DNA of 45,789 nucleotides, taken from positions 1 through 45,789 of the forward strand of contig JAJYGN010000029.1 in the NCBI GenBank assembly GCA_021790675.1. Reading direction: 5' to 3'. Below, in pieces: positions 34,924-42,652 of this stretch. Under the pieces are notes generated by a model. That model was not told the origin of the DNA. It saw only the letters and a list, made by a program, of their open reading frames with translations, and did no database searches. The position numbers and the translations under genes are program-made. Every line of letters begins with the position of its first letter. Position 1 is the first letter of the stretch. Source of the DNA: Actinomycetes bacterium (GTDB lineage Bacteria > Actinomycetota > Acidimicrobiia > Acidimicrobiales > RAAP-2).

Positions 34924-37009
34924 CCCCGCGCCTCCCAGCGCTCGAACGCCCGCCCTCGACGAGGGCGGGCGTTTTCGTGGGCCAGGCCGCGTCGCCGAGC
35001 AGGGCGAGCACGCTCGGCAGCACGAGTGCGCGCACGACGACCGCGTCGATCACGACCCCCGCGGCCAGGCCGACACCCAGCTCCTGGAGCCCGGCGACGC
35101 GACCGATGACGAGACCCACCAGCGCCGCCACCATCACCGCGGCGGCTCCGGTCACGACCGGCCCGGTCGCGCTCAGCGCCTCGGCGACGGCCTCGCGCCC
35201 GCGCGCGCCGTGCAGGCGCGCTTCGCGCACCGCGCCCACCACGAAGACCTCGTAGTCCATGGACAGCCCGAAGAGCACGGCGAAGAGGAAGACCGGCACC
35301 CAGGACTCGATCGCGTCGACGCGATAGGTGCCCAGCCACGACGAGGCGACGCCGTCGCGAAAGACCGCGACCAGCACCCCGAGGGCGCCCGCGACCGAGG
35401 CGAGGTCGAGGAGGATCGCGAGCAGGGCGATGGGCAGACCGAAGGTCGCAAGCAGGATGAGTCCCGCGAGGACCAGAGCTCCGGCCACCACCCAGGGCAT
35501 CGAGCGCGCAAGGCGCGTCACGAAGTCATGCGCCTGGGCCGGCGCGCCGCCCACCACGACGCTCGAGCCCGTCGGAAAGCGCGCCGCGGGAATCGCCGCG
35601 CGGATCTCGTCGACGAGGTGGCTGGTGGCTGCGCTCGCGAAGTCCTGGCGCGTGACGACGATGACGCGCGAGTAGCGCCCGGTCGCGTCCACGTAGGGCC
35701 GCCTCTCGCCCTCAGCGACGATCGTGACATCGCTCAGGCCGAGGATGGCTGAGGCCAGCCGGTTGCGCGCGGCGAGCAGCGCCGGCTCGTTGGCGCCCCC
35801 TTTGTGGCCGCTGTCGAGGACGATCTCGACGGGCGCGACCACGCCCACGCCAACGCGGGACTCGATCAGGGCGAGAGCCCGGGTTGACTCGAGGCCGCCC
35901 GGCACGGCGCGCAGAGACCCCGCGGTGAGTGAGAGGCCGGCTATGGGGGCGGCGAGCACGGCGAGCACCACGAGCGACACCACGAGCACAGCGAGGGGGC
36001 GCCTCGTTACGAGCTCCGACCACCGTACCCAGACGCTGCGGCGCCGCCGCGAGTGCCGCGGCGAAGGTGCGTCGAGCAGCGAGCCCAGCGCGGGGGCCAG
36101 GCTGAGGGCCGCCGCGAGCGCACACACCGGCACGACGAGTCCGGCGACGCCGAGCGAGCGCAGGAAGGGGATGGGCACCGCGAGCATCGTGGCCAGGCCC
36201 GTCGTCGCCACGATCGCCGCGATGACGATCGTCCTTCGCGTCGGAGCGGCCGCCGCGCTCGCATCGGCGGCGCCGGAAGACTCTTCGTCGCGCACGCGCC
36301 GCAGCCAGAGCAGCGTGTAGTCGACGGCAAGGCCGAGTCCGACCAGCACCACGACGTTGGGCGTGTAGAGCACCAGGGTCACGACGTGGCTCAGTGCGTC
36401 GAGCACGACCAGCGCGGCCCCCACGGCGCCGGCCGCGACGAGCAGGGGAATGAGCGCCCGCAGGCTGAGTCCCAGCACGACCAGGCTGACGAGCAGGGCG
36501 AGCAGGCCGCCGACGAACTCGCCGCGGCGCAGGTCGCTCGCGAGCACCGGAGAGAGGTCGTACTGAATCGCCGCTGGGCCGGTCACGAGCGCGCCGGCGA
36601 AGCCTTTTCGTACGAGGGCCGCGCGTAGTGGGGCCGTCAGCGCGGCGGCGTCGCGCAGGTTGAGCGTGCTCGAGATCCCGGCGAGCAGCAGGCCGCTCTG
36701 GACCCTCTCCTGGGAGATCGCGAGACCGGGGACCTGTTCGATCGCGGCGGCGAGGCGGGCCTCGTCGGCGGTGGCGGTGGCGTGACTCGCCCTCGCCACA
36801 ACGACGAAGTCGCCCTCGATGCTGTCGGCGAAGTGCAGGCGCAAGAGGGTGGCCGCGCGCTGGGACTGGCTGGCGGGAACGGCGAGCGACGTGGTGAGCC
36901 GCCCGTTGAGATCGGTCGAGGCGAGAAGGCCCCCGACGGCCAGCGCGGCCCACCCGAGCAGGATCGCGACGCGCCAGCGGCGGATCGCGGAGGTGTTACC
37001 GGCGGCCAC
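34907..37009 (-). CDS. MMPL/RND-family membrane transporter
   Basis: A 700-residue transporter in two halves, each with a first helix, a large outer loop and a five-helix bundle. The N-terminus is RRWRVAILLGWAALAVGGLL. The first bundle includes VVLVGLGLAVDYTLLWLRRV, with the Asp-Tyr pair of the proton path, and the second includes VLFGLSMDYEVFVVGAVREA, the equivalent site. Both acidic residues are present, so it should be active. The cargo is unknown. The start is a GTG at 37009 with TAGCCT six bases upstream. The last ~20 codons run through the terminator hairpin of the convergent exported-protein gene and end inside that gene. It follows ctaF after 20 bases. Confidence 0.9.
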   Translation of the reverse strand: MAAGNTSAIRRWRVAILLGWAALAVGGLLASTDLNGRLTTSLAVPASQSQRAATLLRLHFADSIEGDFVVVARASHATATADEARLAAAIEQVPGLAISQERVQSGLLLAGISSTLNLRDAAALTAPLRAALVRKGFAGALVTGPAAIQYDLSPVLASDLRRGEFVGGLLALLVSLVVLGLSLRALIPLLVAAGAVGAALVVLDALSHVVTLVLYTPNVVVLVGLGLAVDYTLLWLRRVRDEESSGAADASAAAAPTRRTIVIAAIVATTGLATMLAVPIPFLRSLGVAGLVVPVCALAAALSLAPALGSLLDAPSPRHSRRRRSVWVRWSELVTRRPLAVLVVSLVVLAVLAAPIAGLSLTAGSLRAVPGGLESTRALALIESRVGVGVVAPVEIVLDSGHKGGANEPALLAARNRLASAILGLSDVTIVAEGERRPYVDATGRYSRVIVVTRQDFASAATSHLVDEIRAAIPAARFPTGSSVVVGGAPAQAHDFVTRLARSMPWVVAGALVLAGLILLATFGLPIALLAILLDLASVAGALGVLVAVFRDGVASSWLGTYRVDAIESWVPVFLFAVLFGLSMDYEVFVVGAVREARLHGARGREAVAEALSATGPVVTGAAAVMVAALVGLVIGRVAGLQELGVGLAAGVVIDAVVVRALVLPSVLALLGDAAWPTKTPALVEGGRSSAGRRGVTSRW
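34945..34973. terminator. Hairpin terminator after the Ig-like exported protein
   Basis: AACGCCCGCCCTC-gac-GAGGGCGGGCGTT, a 13-bp stem followed by T's on the plus strand, 22 bases after the TAA. It lies inside the 3' coding end of the convergent MMPL gene. Confidence 0.85.
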
Positions 37010-37015
37010 CAGTGA

Positions 37016-37021
37016 AGGCTA
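37016..37021 (-). promoter_or_regulatory. -10-like box of the MMPL transporter gene
   Basis: TAGCCT on the minus strand, 6 bases before the GTG at 37009, in the 20-base gap after ctaF. Confidence 0.45.
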
Positions 37022-37029
37022 ATCCGGAG

Positions 37030-37422
37030 CTAGACGCGCCCTCCGCGGCGACCCTCGGACGTGCCGCCGAGCACCGCCCAGAAGACGAGGCCCAGACCCG
37101 GCACGAGGAACCAGATGCCAAAGACGAGGGCGAGCACGCTGAAGAACGCGCCCATGCCCAGGGTGAAGGGCCAGATCGAGGTGCCGGGGAACGCGCCCAC
37201 GACGCCCGCGCCCTGGGCCGGGGTGGCCTGGGGGTCGTCCTCGGGGCGGGCCTTCATGCGCCGGCTCCAGAAGTAGTAGTAGCCCCCGGGCAGGAAGCAC
37301 AGCAGCATGCCAGCGAACATCATCACGCCGCCGGCGTTCTCGAGCGACCAGTTCCAGTAGACGGCGCACATCACGCCGAAGAAGACGCCCAGGCCGAGCA
37401 GGAGCTTGGCTTCGACTCTCAC
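37030..37422 (-). CDS. ctaF: Cytochrome c oxidase subunit IV (actinobacterial CtaF)
   Basis: A 130-residue membrane protein. The first helix pair reads AKLLLGLGVFFGVMCAVYWN and GVMMFAGMLLCFLPGGYYYF; a loop (KARPEDDPQATPAQG) is followed by SIWPFTLGMGAFFSVLALVF and GIWFLVPGLGLVFW. This four-helix pattern and the WSRRMKARPEDD loop match the actinobacterial subunit IV. The GTG start at 37422 overlaps the ctaD TGA (GTGA). It stabilises the aa3 oxidase. A longer open frame upstream to 37575 is a shadow of ctaD. Confidence 0.9.
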   Translation of the reverse strand: MRVEAKLLLGLGVFFGVMCAVYWNWSLENAGGVMMFAGMLLCFLPGGYYYFWSRRMKARPEDDPQATPAQGAGVVGAFPGTSIWPFTLGMGAFFSVLALVFGIWFLVPGLGLVFWAVLGGTSEGRRGGRV

Positions 37423-39113
37423 TTCGACTCTCCGGTGGTGAGGACGGGCTCGACGTGCTGGCCGTGGGGCACGGCGTGGTGCTCGGGGTGGTTGTAGTCC
37501 CAGGTCGGGCGCTCCGAGCGGATCGGGGGCAGGCGGTAGAAGTTGTGGTGCGGCGGCGGCGAGGTCGTGAACCACTCGAGGGTCTGGGCATCCCAGGGGT
37601 TGTCACCCGCCGGGTACTTCTTCCAGCTCACCACGAGGTTCACGACGAAGAGGATCGTCGAGATGCCGATCAGCACCGCGCCCAGGGAGCTGACGTCGTT
37701 GAGGAACTTCCACTGGGGGTCGTGGGGGTAGATCGCCATGCGTCGGGGCATCCCGCGCAGTCCCACCAGGTACAGCGGCATGGTGAAGACCTGGGTGCCC
37801 ACGAAGAGGAACCAGAACTGGATCTTGCCGATGCGCTCGTTGAGCATGTAGCCAGTGACCTTGGGGCCCCAGTAGTAGAGGCCGCCCATGCCGGCGAGCA
37901 CCAGGGCCATCACCACCGAGTGGAAGTGCGCGACGACGAAGTAAGTGTCGTGGGTGAAGAAGTCGAGCGGCGGGCTGGCCAGGTAGACGCCCGTGAGGCC
38001 ACCGACGAGGAACGTCACGAGGAAGCCGATCGCCATCAGCATGGCCGTCGAGAACCAGACCTGGCCTCGCCACATGGTGCCGATCCAGTTGAAGATTTTG
38101 ATCCCCGTGGGCACCGCGATCAGCAGGCTCATGATTGAGAAGAAGGGCAGCAGTACCACGCCCGTGGTGAACATGTGGTGCGCCCACACGCCGAGTGAGA
38201 GCGCGGCGATCGTGATCGTGGCGAAGATCATGCCCTTGTAGCCGAAGACCGGCTTGCGCGAGAAGACGGCGAAGATCTCGGTCGCCATGCCGAAGAAGGG
38301 CAGGGCGAGGATGTACACCTCCGGGTGTCCCCAGAACCAGAAGATGTGCTGCCAGAGCACGGGTACCCCGCCTCCGGCTACCGAAAAGATGTGAGTGCCG
38401 AAGTGCCGGTCCGCGTAGAGCATGATCAGCCCGGCGGTGAGAACCGGGAAGGCCAGCAGGATCAGGATCGCAGTGACCAGCATGTTCCAGGTGAAGATCG
38501 GCATGCGAAACATCGTCATGCCCGGCGCGCGCAGGTAGAAGATCGTCGCGACCAGGTTCACGCCGGTGAAGATCGCCGAGAAGCCCGTCAGCAGCAGCCC
38601 GCCGATCCACAGGTCGGCGCCCGCGCCAGGGGTGTTGATCGAGTTTGACAGCGGCGCGTAGGCGACCCAGCCGAAGTTGGCCGCCCCGCCCGCGGTGAAG
38701 AACCCGAGCAGCATCGTGATCGAGCCGGTCAGGTAGAGCCAGTAGGAGAGCGCGTTGAGGCGCGGGAAGGCCATGTCGGGTGCGCCAACCTGGATGGGCA
38801 CGATGATGTTGGCGAGACCACCGAAGGCGAAGGGCCCGGCGAAGAGGTAGATCATCACCGAGCCGTGCATCGTGAAGAGCTCGTTGTACTGCGCGAGCGA
38901 GACCAGGGTGCCGTTGGGACTCGCCAGCTGGGCGCGGATGATCTCGGCGAACGCGCCGCCGATCACCAGCAGTATCACCGAGGTCACGGTGTAGGACAGG
39001 CCGATGACCTTGTGGTCGGTCGTCGTCAGCCACTTGAGCAGGCCCGAGGGTCCGTGGTGCTCGTGGTGGTCGGGCTCTTCCAGGTGGAGGGGCCGCTCGA
39101 GGACGTCAGTCAT
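37419..39113 (-). CDS. ctaD: Cytochrome c oxidase subunit I
   Basis: A 564-residue catalytic subunit of the aa3-type haem-copper oxidase with about 12 helices. Low-spin haem ligand region: NELFTMHGSVMIYLFAGPF. The CuB/proton region reads FWFWGHPEVYILALPFFGMA, with the cross-linking His-Tyr pair and the GHPEV glutamate of type A1 oxidases. The CuB His-His pair is in GVWAHHMFTTG, and haem a and a3 histidines lie in YFVVAHFHSVVMALV. K-channel and other elements were not checked residue by residue. The ATG at 39113 shares one base with the ctaC TAA (TAATG); open frame upstream of it is shadow. No subunit III gene is adjacent. Confidence 0.96.
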   Translation of the reverse strand: MTDVLERPLHLEEPDHHEHHGPSGLLKWLTTTDHKVIGLSYTVTSVILLVIGGAFAEIIRAQLASPNGTLVSLAQYNELFTMHGSVMIYLFAGPFAFGGLANIIVPIQVGAPDMAFPRLNALSYWLYLTGSITMLLGFFTAGGAANFGWVAYAPLSNSINTPGAGADLWIGGLLLTGFSAIFTGVNLVATIFYLRAPGMTMFRMPIFTWNMLVTAILILLAFPVLTAGLIMLYADRHFGTHIFSVAGGGVPVLWQHIFWFWGHPEVYILALPFFGMATEIFAVFSRKPVFGYKGMIFATITIAALSLGVWAHHMFTTGVVLLPFFSIMSLLIAVPTGIKIFNWIGTMWRGQVWFSTAMLMAIGFLVTFLVGGLTGVYLASPPLDFFTHDTYFVVAHFHSVVMALVLAGMGGLYYWGPKVTGYMLNERIGKIQFWFLFVGTQVFTMPLYLVGLRGMPRRMAIYPHDPQWKFLNDVSSLGAVLIGISTILFVVNLVVSWKKYPAGDNPWDAQTLEWFTTSPPPHHNFYRLPPIRSERPTWDYNHPEHHAVPHGQHVEPVLTTGESK

Positions 39114-39964
39114 TACTTCACTCCCGAACTGTTGGTCACCTTGGTGGGTACGTAGGTGGCGCTCTGGCCCGCTTGAGCCGCCGCCGCCGCTTGTGCCGCC
39201 GCCGAGTTGGTGAAGCCCGCGAGCCACGTCTGGTAAGCCGAGGCGGAGACGACCTTCACTTTGAAGAACATCAGCGAGTGGTACAGCCCGCACAGCTGAG
39301 TGCACTGGCCGAAGAACGTGCCCGTGTTGACCGCGCGGAAGGTGAACTGGTTGTCGATCCCGGGCAGCGCGTAGCGACTGAAGTTGAAGGCCTTCACGTA
39401 GAATCCGTGAATCACGTCGGTTGACGTGAGATTGATGTGCACGTCGGTGTTGACCGGCATGACCATGACCGGGGTCTGGGTGGTCTGGCCCACCACGACG
39501 GCGTTGGTGCCCGGGTAGGAGAACTTCCAGCCCCACTGGAACGCGTTGACGTCGATGGTGACCTTGGTCGGGGGGTTGGCGACTTCCTTGTTCTCGACGA
39601 CCATCGTCGCGGCGAAGAGGCCGAAGACGATCAGGATCGGCACGATCGTGTAGGTCAACTCGAGGGGGATGTGGTACTGGTACTGCGTGGGGATCGCGTC
39701 GCCCTTGCGCCGGTAGCGCAGGATGGCCCAGGCGAGCAGGACGAGCACCAGCGTGCCGATGATGGCGGCACCGATCGAGAAGCCCTGCCAGAGGTGATAG
39801 ACCGAGCGCGAACTCGTCGTGTCACCCGCGCTCGCCCCGAAGGTCGGCACGGTGCAGCCGGAGAGGGCGAGGGCGGCGAGGGGGAGTGCAGCGGCTCGGC
39901 GCACGCGACGCCACTTGCCCGTTCGAGCCGATACACCCTGTGGGGACAGGGCGGGTGAATCCAC
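39113..39964 (-). CDS. ctaC: Cytochrome c oxidase subunit II (lipoprotein)
   Basis: A 283-residue subunit receiving electrons at CuA. The lipobox LALSGC gives a lipid-anchored Cys37. Two helices follow (IGAAIIGTLVLVLLAWAIL and LTYTIVPILIVFGLFAATMV). The cupredoxin domain has the first CuA histidine His186 in DVIHGFYV and then GQCTQLCGLYHSLMFF, with Cys221, Cys225, His229 and Met232. Residue 223, usually Glu in this motif (CxExC), is Gln. The start is a GTG at 39964 with TAATCT six bases upstream and no ribosome site. It is the first gene of ctaC-ctaD-ctaF. Confidence 0.95.
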   Translation of the reverse strand: MDSPALSPQGVSARTGKWRRVRRAAALPLAALALSGCTVPTFGASAGDTTSSRSVYHLWQGFSIGAAIIGTLVLVLLAWAILRYRRKGDAIPTQYQYHIPLELTYTIVPILIVFGLFAATMVVENKEVANPPTKVTIDVNAFQWGWKFSYPGTNAVVVGQTTQTPVMVMPVNTDVHINLTSTDVIHGFYVKAFNFSRYALPGIDNQFTFRAVNTGTFFGQCTQLCGLYHSLMFFKVKVVSASAYQTWLAGFTNSAAAQAAAAAQAGQSATYVPTKVTNSSGVK

Positions 39965-39970
39965 GTATCG

Positions 39971-39976
39971 AGATTA
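39971..39976 (-). promoter_or_regulatory. -10-like box of the cytochrome oxidase operon
   Basis: TAATCT on the minus strand, 6 bases before the GTG of ctaC, no ribosome site in between. Confidence 0.5.
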
Positions 39977-40041
39977 GTCAGGGCCCCTCGAACCCCCCAG
40001 GGCGGAAGTTATGAAAACCCTTATTTACGGGGGCTGGTTCG

Positions 40042-41304
40042 CTAGTATCGCGCGCCGGTGGACTCGCGCGCGGCCCACGCGAAGACGCCCTTGGCCATCG
40101 TCGACGTCGCGGCCTCGCCGCGCTGGGTGCAGATCGCCTGACGGGCGCGCTGGATTGCCTCGTCGGCGGGCGCCGCCAGCCAGGCCAGCTCGATCAGGTG
40201 CCCGGCGAGGCGTAGCGCCTCGTCCGCACCGGTGGCGGCCAGCTCTTCGGCGCGCGCGGCCAGGCGCGCCGCACCGCCGGCGAGGTCGGCTACCTCGCTC
40301 GCCAGGCGCCGCTCGGGGGCGGGCTTCAAAGTGGCGGGATTGCCGTCCCACCAGCCGCCGTAGAGGCGCCAGACGTTGTGGACGATGAACTCCGGCTCGT
40401 CGTAGACCGGCTGGAGGAAGGGCCGTCCGGCGAGGTGCGCGGGGGGCGCCACGCTCTCGAGCACCTCGCTGAGGCGCGCGCCGGCGTTCATCAGTGCGAG
40501 TGTCTGGTCGACGATGCTCTCCAAGTATTCGGCCGTCTCGATGAGCGCCTGACGCACGCGTAGCTCGCCCACGATGGGCAGGCCGTGGCCCGAGAGCAGG
40601 TAGTGCGCGTCGAGCTCGGCCATGCGCCGCAGCGCACCCGCCCACTCGCGCGGGTAGCGCTGGACCTTCTGGGGGTTGCCCGCGTTGGGGCTCGACCAGA
40701 CGAAGAGGTCTCCGGTGCAGAGCACCTTCTTGTCGGCCAGCCAGGTCACGGTGGCGTCGTCGGTCTCGCCCCTCTCGTGGCGCAGGTGCACCGATAGCTC
40801 GCCGACCGACGTCTCGTGGACGTCGCGGTAGGTCTCGTCGGGGTAGCGGTACTCGCGCGGCCAGATCAGGTTGTCGACGCCGAACTGGCGTCGATTGATG
40901 ACCTCGTTGTAACCGGCGGTGAGGATGTAGCGATCAAAGCGCGCTCCCACGTGCTCGTGGGCGAGCACGCGAGGGGCTCGCCAGCCCTTCTCGGACGCCT
41001 CCTCCTCGAAGGCGCCCACGCCGAAGACGTGGTCGATGTGCCCGTGGGAGAAGACCGCGGTGTGAAGCGGGCTCGCGTTCCAGGAGCGAACCTGGTGAAA
41101 GACGGTTCCGGCCGTGATGGGAGAGCCGGTGTCCACGAGCAGCAGGCCGTCCTCGGTGGCCACGGCGACGCAGTTGGCGAAAGACGGGATGAAGGCGACC
41201 CCGTCGGTGATCTCACAGAGCTCGCCGCCGAAGACGACGGGGTGGTGCTGAGCGGTCGAGGCCTCGCCGCGCCAGAGGCGCTCGGCGAGGTCGAGAACGT
41301 CCAC
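40042..41304 (-). CDS. Metallo-beta-lactamase-fold hydrolase, alkylsulfatase-like
   Basis: A 420-residue protein. The zinc motif is FSHGHIDHVFG (HxHxDH in form), with further ligands in LLSGHGLPI and TGDLFVWSSPN. After the hydrolase domain, HNVWRLYGGWWDGNPATLKP and a helical C-terminal part match the dimerisation domain of type III alkylsulfatases (SdsA1/BDS1 family). It may cleave alkyl sulfates or related esters. No signal peptide is visible, so it is probably cytoplasmic. The start is taken as GTG 41304, with TAGTCC six bases upstream overlapping the tatA stop; TTG 41310 is in frame. Confidence 0.85.
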   Translation of the reverse strand: MDVLDLAERLWRGEASTAQHHPVVFGGELCEITDGVAFIPSFANCVAVATEDGLLLVDTGSPITAGTVFHQVRSWNASPLHTAVFSHGHIDHVFGVGAFEEEASEKGWRAPRVLAHEHVGARFDRYILTAGYNEVINRRQFGVDNLIWPREYRYPDETYRDVHETSVGELSVHLRHERGETDDATVTWLADKKVLCTGDLFVWSSPNAGNPQKVQRYPREWAGALRRMAELDAHYLLSGHGLPIVGELRVRQALIETAEYLESIVDQTLALMNAGARLSEVLESVAPPAHLAGRPFLQPVYDEPEFIVHNVWRLYGGWWDGNPATLKPAPERRLASEVADLAGGAARLAARAEELAATGADEALRLAGHLIELAWLAAPADEAIQRARQAICTQRGEAATSTMAKGVFAWAARESTGARY

Positions 41305-41310
41305 GCCCAA

Positions 41311-41316
41311 GGACTA
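41311..41316 (-). promoter_or_regulatory. -10-like box of the alkylsulfatase-like gene
   Basis: TAGTCC on the minus strand, 6 bases before the GTG at 41304; it overlaps the stop codon of tatA. Confidence 0.35.
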
Positions 41317-41523
41317 CTTGTCAGCCTCGGGCTTCGTGTCGGCGTCACTCGCCGCGGACGTCGTGTCCGCGGTCCGGCCCGCCTTGAGGCCCTTTTCGAA
41401 CTCGGTCTTGGCCGAGCCCAGGTTGCGGGCCAGCTTGGGAATCGCCGCGCCGCCAAAGACCAGCACGGCAACTACTATCACCACGATCAGGAGATCGGGA
41501 CCAAAGATTTCGCCAAACAACAC
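41314..41523 (-). CDS. tatA: Sec-independent translocase protein TatA/E
   Basis: A 69-residue protein with one short N-terminal membrane helix (LLIVVIVVAVLVFGGAAIP), the hinge LARNLGSAKTEFEKGL forming an amphipathic helix, and a charged, low-complexity tail (DTTSAASDADTKPEADK). This is the TatA layout, the pore-forming part of the twin-arginine export system. The start was moved to the GTG at 41523 because AAAGGAGAAGGCA precedes it and residues upstream do not fit. TatB and TatC are not in the window. It lies 9 bases upstream of the alkylsulfatase-like gene. Confidence 0.9.
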   Translation of the reverse strand: MLFGEIFGPDLLIVVIVVAVLVFGGAAIPKLARNLGSAKTEFEKGLKAGRTADTTSAASDADTKPEADK

Positions 41524-41599
41524 TGCCTTCTCCTTTGACGTGTTACCGCCAGAGTAGTGCCTGGGGGTAGTGCTGGTTCGTTGCGGGCACACTGGTTGG

Positions 41600-42265
41600 A
41601 TGTCGATTGATCGTCCTACCGCACGCGTCGCGGCCTCGGTCGCAGTCACCGTGGGCGCCTACGGTGTCGCCTTCGGCGCGGCCGGGGTGGCGGCCGGCTT
41701 TACCGTGCTCGAGACCTGCCTGTTCTCCCTGGTGGCCTTCACTGGCGCCAGCCAGTTCGCCGCGGTGGGTGTCGTGGGCGCGGGGGGCTCGCCGGCCAGC
41801 GCGATCGCGGCCGCCACGCTGCTCGGGGTGCGCAACACCCTCTACGGCGTCCAGATGGCGCCGCTGCTGCGCGTTACCGGCTGGCGCCGCGTGGTGGCCG
41901 CCCAACTGACCATCGACGAGTCCACCGGAGTCGCCCTGGGCCAGGCCCCCGACGGCACGACCGCCATGCGACAGGGGTTTTGGCTGACCGGCGCGGGCGT
42001 CTACGTCTTTTGGAACCTGGCGACACTCGCCGGGGCGCTCGGCGCGCGAGCCTTGGGAGATCCCTCGCACTGGGGACTCGACGCCGCGGTGCCGGCGGCC
42101 TTCCTCGCCCTGGTCTGGCGCCGGCTCGAGACCAACTTCCTGCGCGGCGTCGCGGCGAGCTCGGTGGCGTTCTGTCTCGTGGTGACGCCCTGGCTGCCGG
42201 TGGGCCTGCCCATCGTGGCGACGACGCTGGTGGCGGTCGTGGCGGGGTGGCGCGAGCGTGGCTAA
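41600..42265 (+). CDS. azlC: AzlC-family branched-chain amino acid exporter, large subunit
   Basis: A 221-residue protein with about six helices. Family landmarks are GAYGVAFGAAGVAAGFTVLE, LFSLVAFTGASQFAAVGVVG and LGVRNTLYGVQMAPLLR. It pairs with AzlD, encoded 8 bases overlapping downstream, to export branched-chain amino acids or analogues. ATG 41600 is the start of homology; in-frame codons upstream do not fit. It is divergent from tatA. Confidence 0.9.
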   Translation: MSIDRPTARVAASVAVTVGAYGVAFGAAGVAAGFTVLETCLFSLVAFTGASQFAAVGVVGAGGSPASAIAAATLLGVRNTLYGVQMAPLLRVTGWRRVVAAQLTIDESTGVALGQAPDGTTAMRQGFWLTGAGVYVFWNLATLAGALGARALGDPSHWGLDAAVPAAFLALVWRRLETNFLRGVAASSVAFCLVVTPWLPVGLPIVATTLVAVVAGWRERG

Positions 42266-42569
42266 CTGGATCGTCGTTCTCGGCACCGGGCTCTTGGCCT
42301 TCGCCCTCAAGTACCTCGGGCACCTCGTGCCCGAGCGCTGGCTCACGAGCGCGCGCCTGCAGCGCGTGAACGCGCTGGTGCCGATCGCGCTACTGAGCGC
42401 TTTGGTGGTCGCCGAGGGTCTCGTCGTGAAGACCCACGTGGTGATCGATCACCGCGTGGCGGGACTTGCGGCCGCGCTGGTCGCGCTGATCTTACGAGCG
42501 CCTTTCCCGGTCGTCGTCATCGCGGCCGCTCTCACTTCGGCTCTGGTGGTGCACTTCGCCTACGGATGA
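42258..42569 (+). CDS. azlD: AzlD-family branched-chain amino acid exporter, small subunit
   Basis: A 103-residue protein with three to four helices (WIVVLGTGLLAFALKYLG, LVPIALLSALVVAEGLVVK, GLAAALVALILRAPFPVVVI). The KYLGHLVPERW segment after helix 1 matches the conserved KxLGxxLP element of AzlD. The GTG start overlaps azlC by 8 bases. Together they form the two-part exporter. The gene ends 13 bases before the first hipBA operator. Confidence 0.88.
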   Translation: MANWIVVLGTGLLAFALKYLGHLVPERWLTSARLQRVNALVPIALLSALVVAEGLVVKTHVVIDHRVAGLAAALVALILRAPFPVVVIAAALTSALVVHFAYG

Positions 42570-42582
42570 TCGTGCCACAGGT

Positions 42583-42598
42583 GTCGGAATATCCCGAC
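42583..42598. promoter_or_regulatory. hipBA operator O1
   Basis: GTCGGAATATCCCGAC, a 16-bp imperfect palindrome with arms GTCGG/CCGAC. It is the exact reverse complement of O2. Its centre (42590.5) lies 27 bp upstream of the O2 centre. It is a likely HipB site. Confidence 0.75.
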
Positions 42599-42609
42599 GG
42601 TGGCTGTCT

Positions 42610-42625
42610 GTCGGGATATTCCGAC
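42610..42625. promoter_or_regulatory. hipBA operator O2
   Basis: GTCGGGATATTCCGAC, the reverse complement of O1, centred at 42617.5. It covers the region where the -35 element of the hipBA promoter would lie, given TACAAT at 42631. Confidence 0.78.
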
Positions 42626-42630
42626 TCTGT

Positions 42631-42636
42631 TACAAT
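42631..42636 (+). promoter_or_regulatory. hipBA -10 box
   Basis: TACAAT, a good -10 hexamer, lies between O2 and O3 and 8 bases before the hipB ATG. No ribosome site precedes the ATG, so the transcript is probably leaderless or nearly so. Confidence 0.7.
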
Positions 42637-42652
42637 GTCGGATTATGCCGAC
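42637..42652. promoter_or_regulatory. hipBA operator O3 (overlaps hipB start codon)
   Basis: GTCGGATTATGCCGAC, same arms as O1 and O2, centred at 42644.5, again 27 bp from O2. The hipB ATG (42645-42647) lies inside it, so binding would block the transcription start directly. Confidence 0.72.

Noticed and set aside
37030..39964. Missing cytochrome oxidase subunit III next to ctaC-ctaD-ctaF
   Set aside because: In actinobacteria ctaE commonly lies with the qcr genes elsewhere, so its absence here is not unusual.
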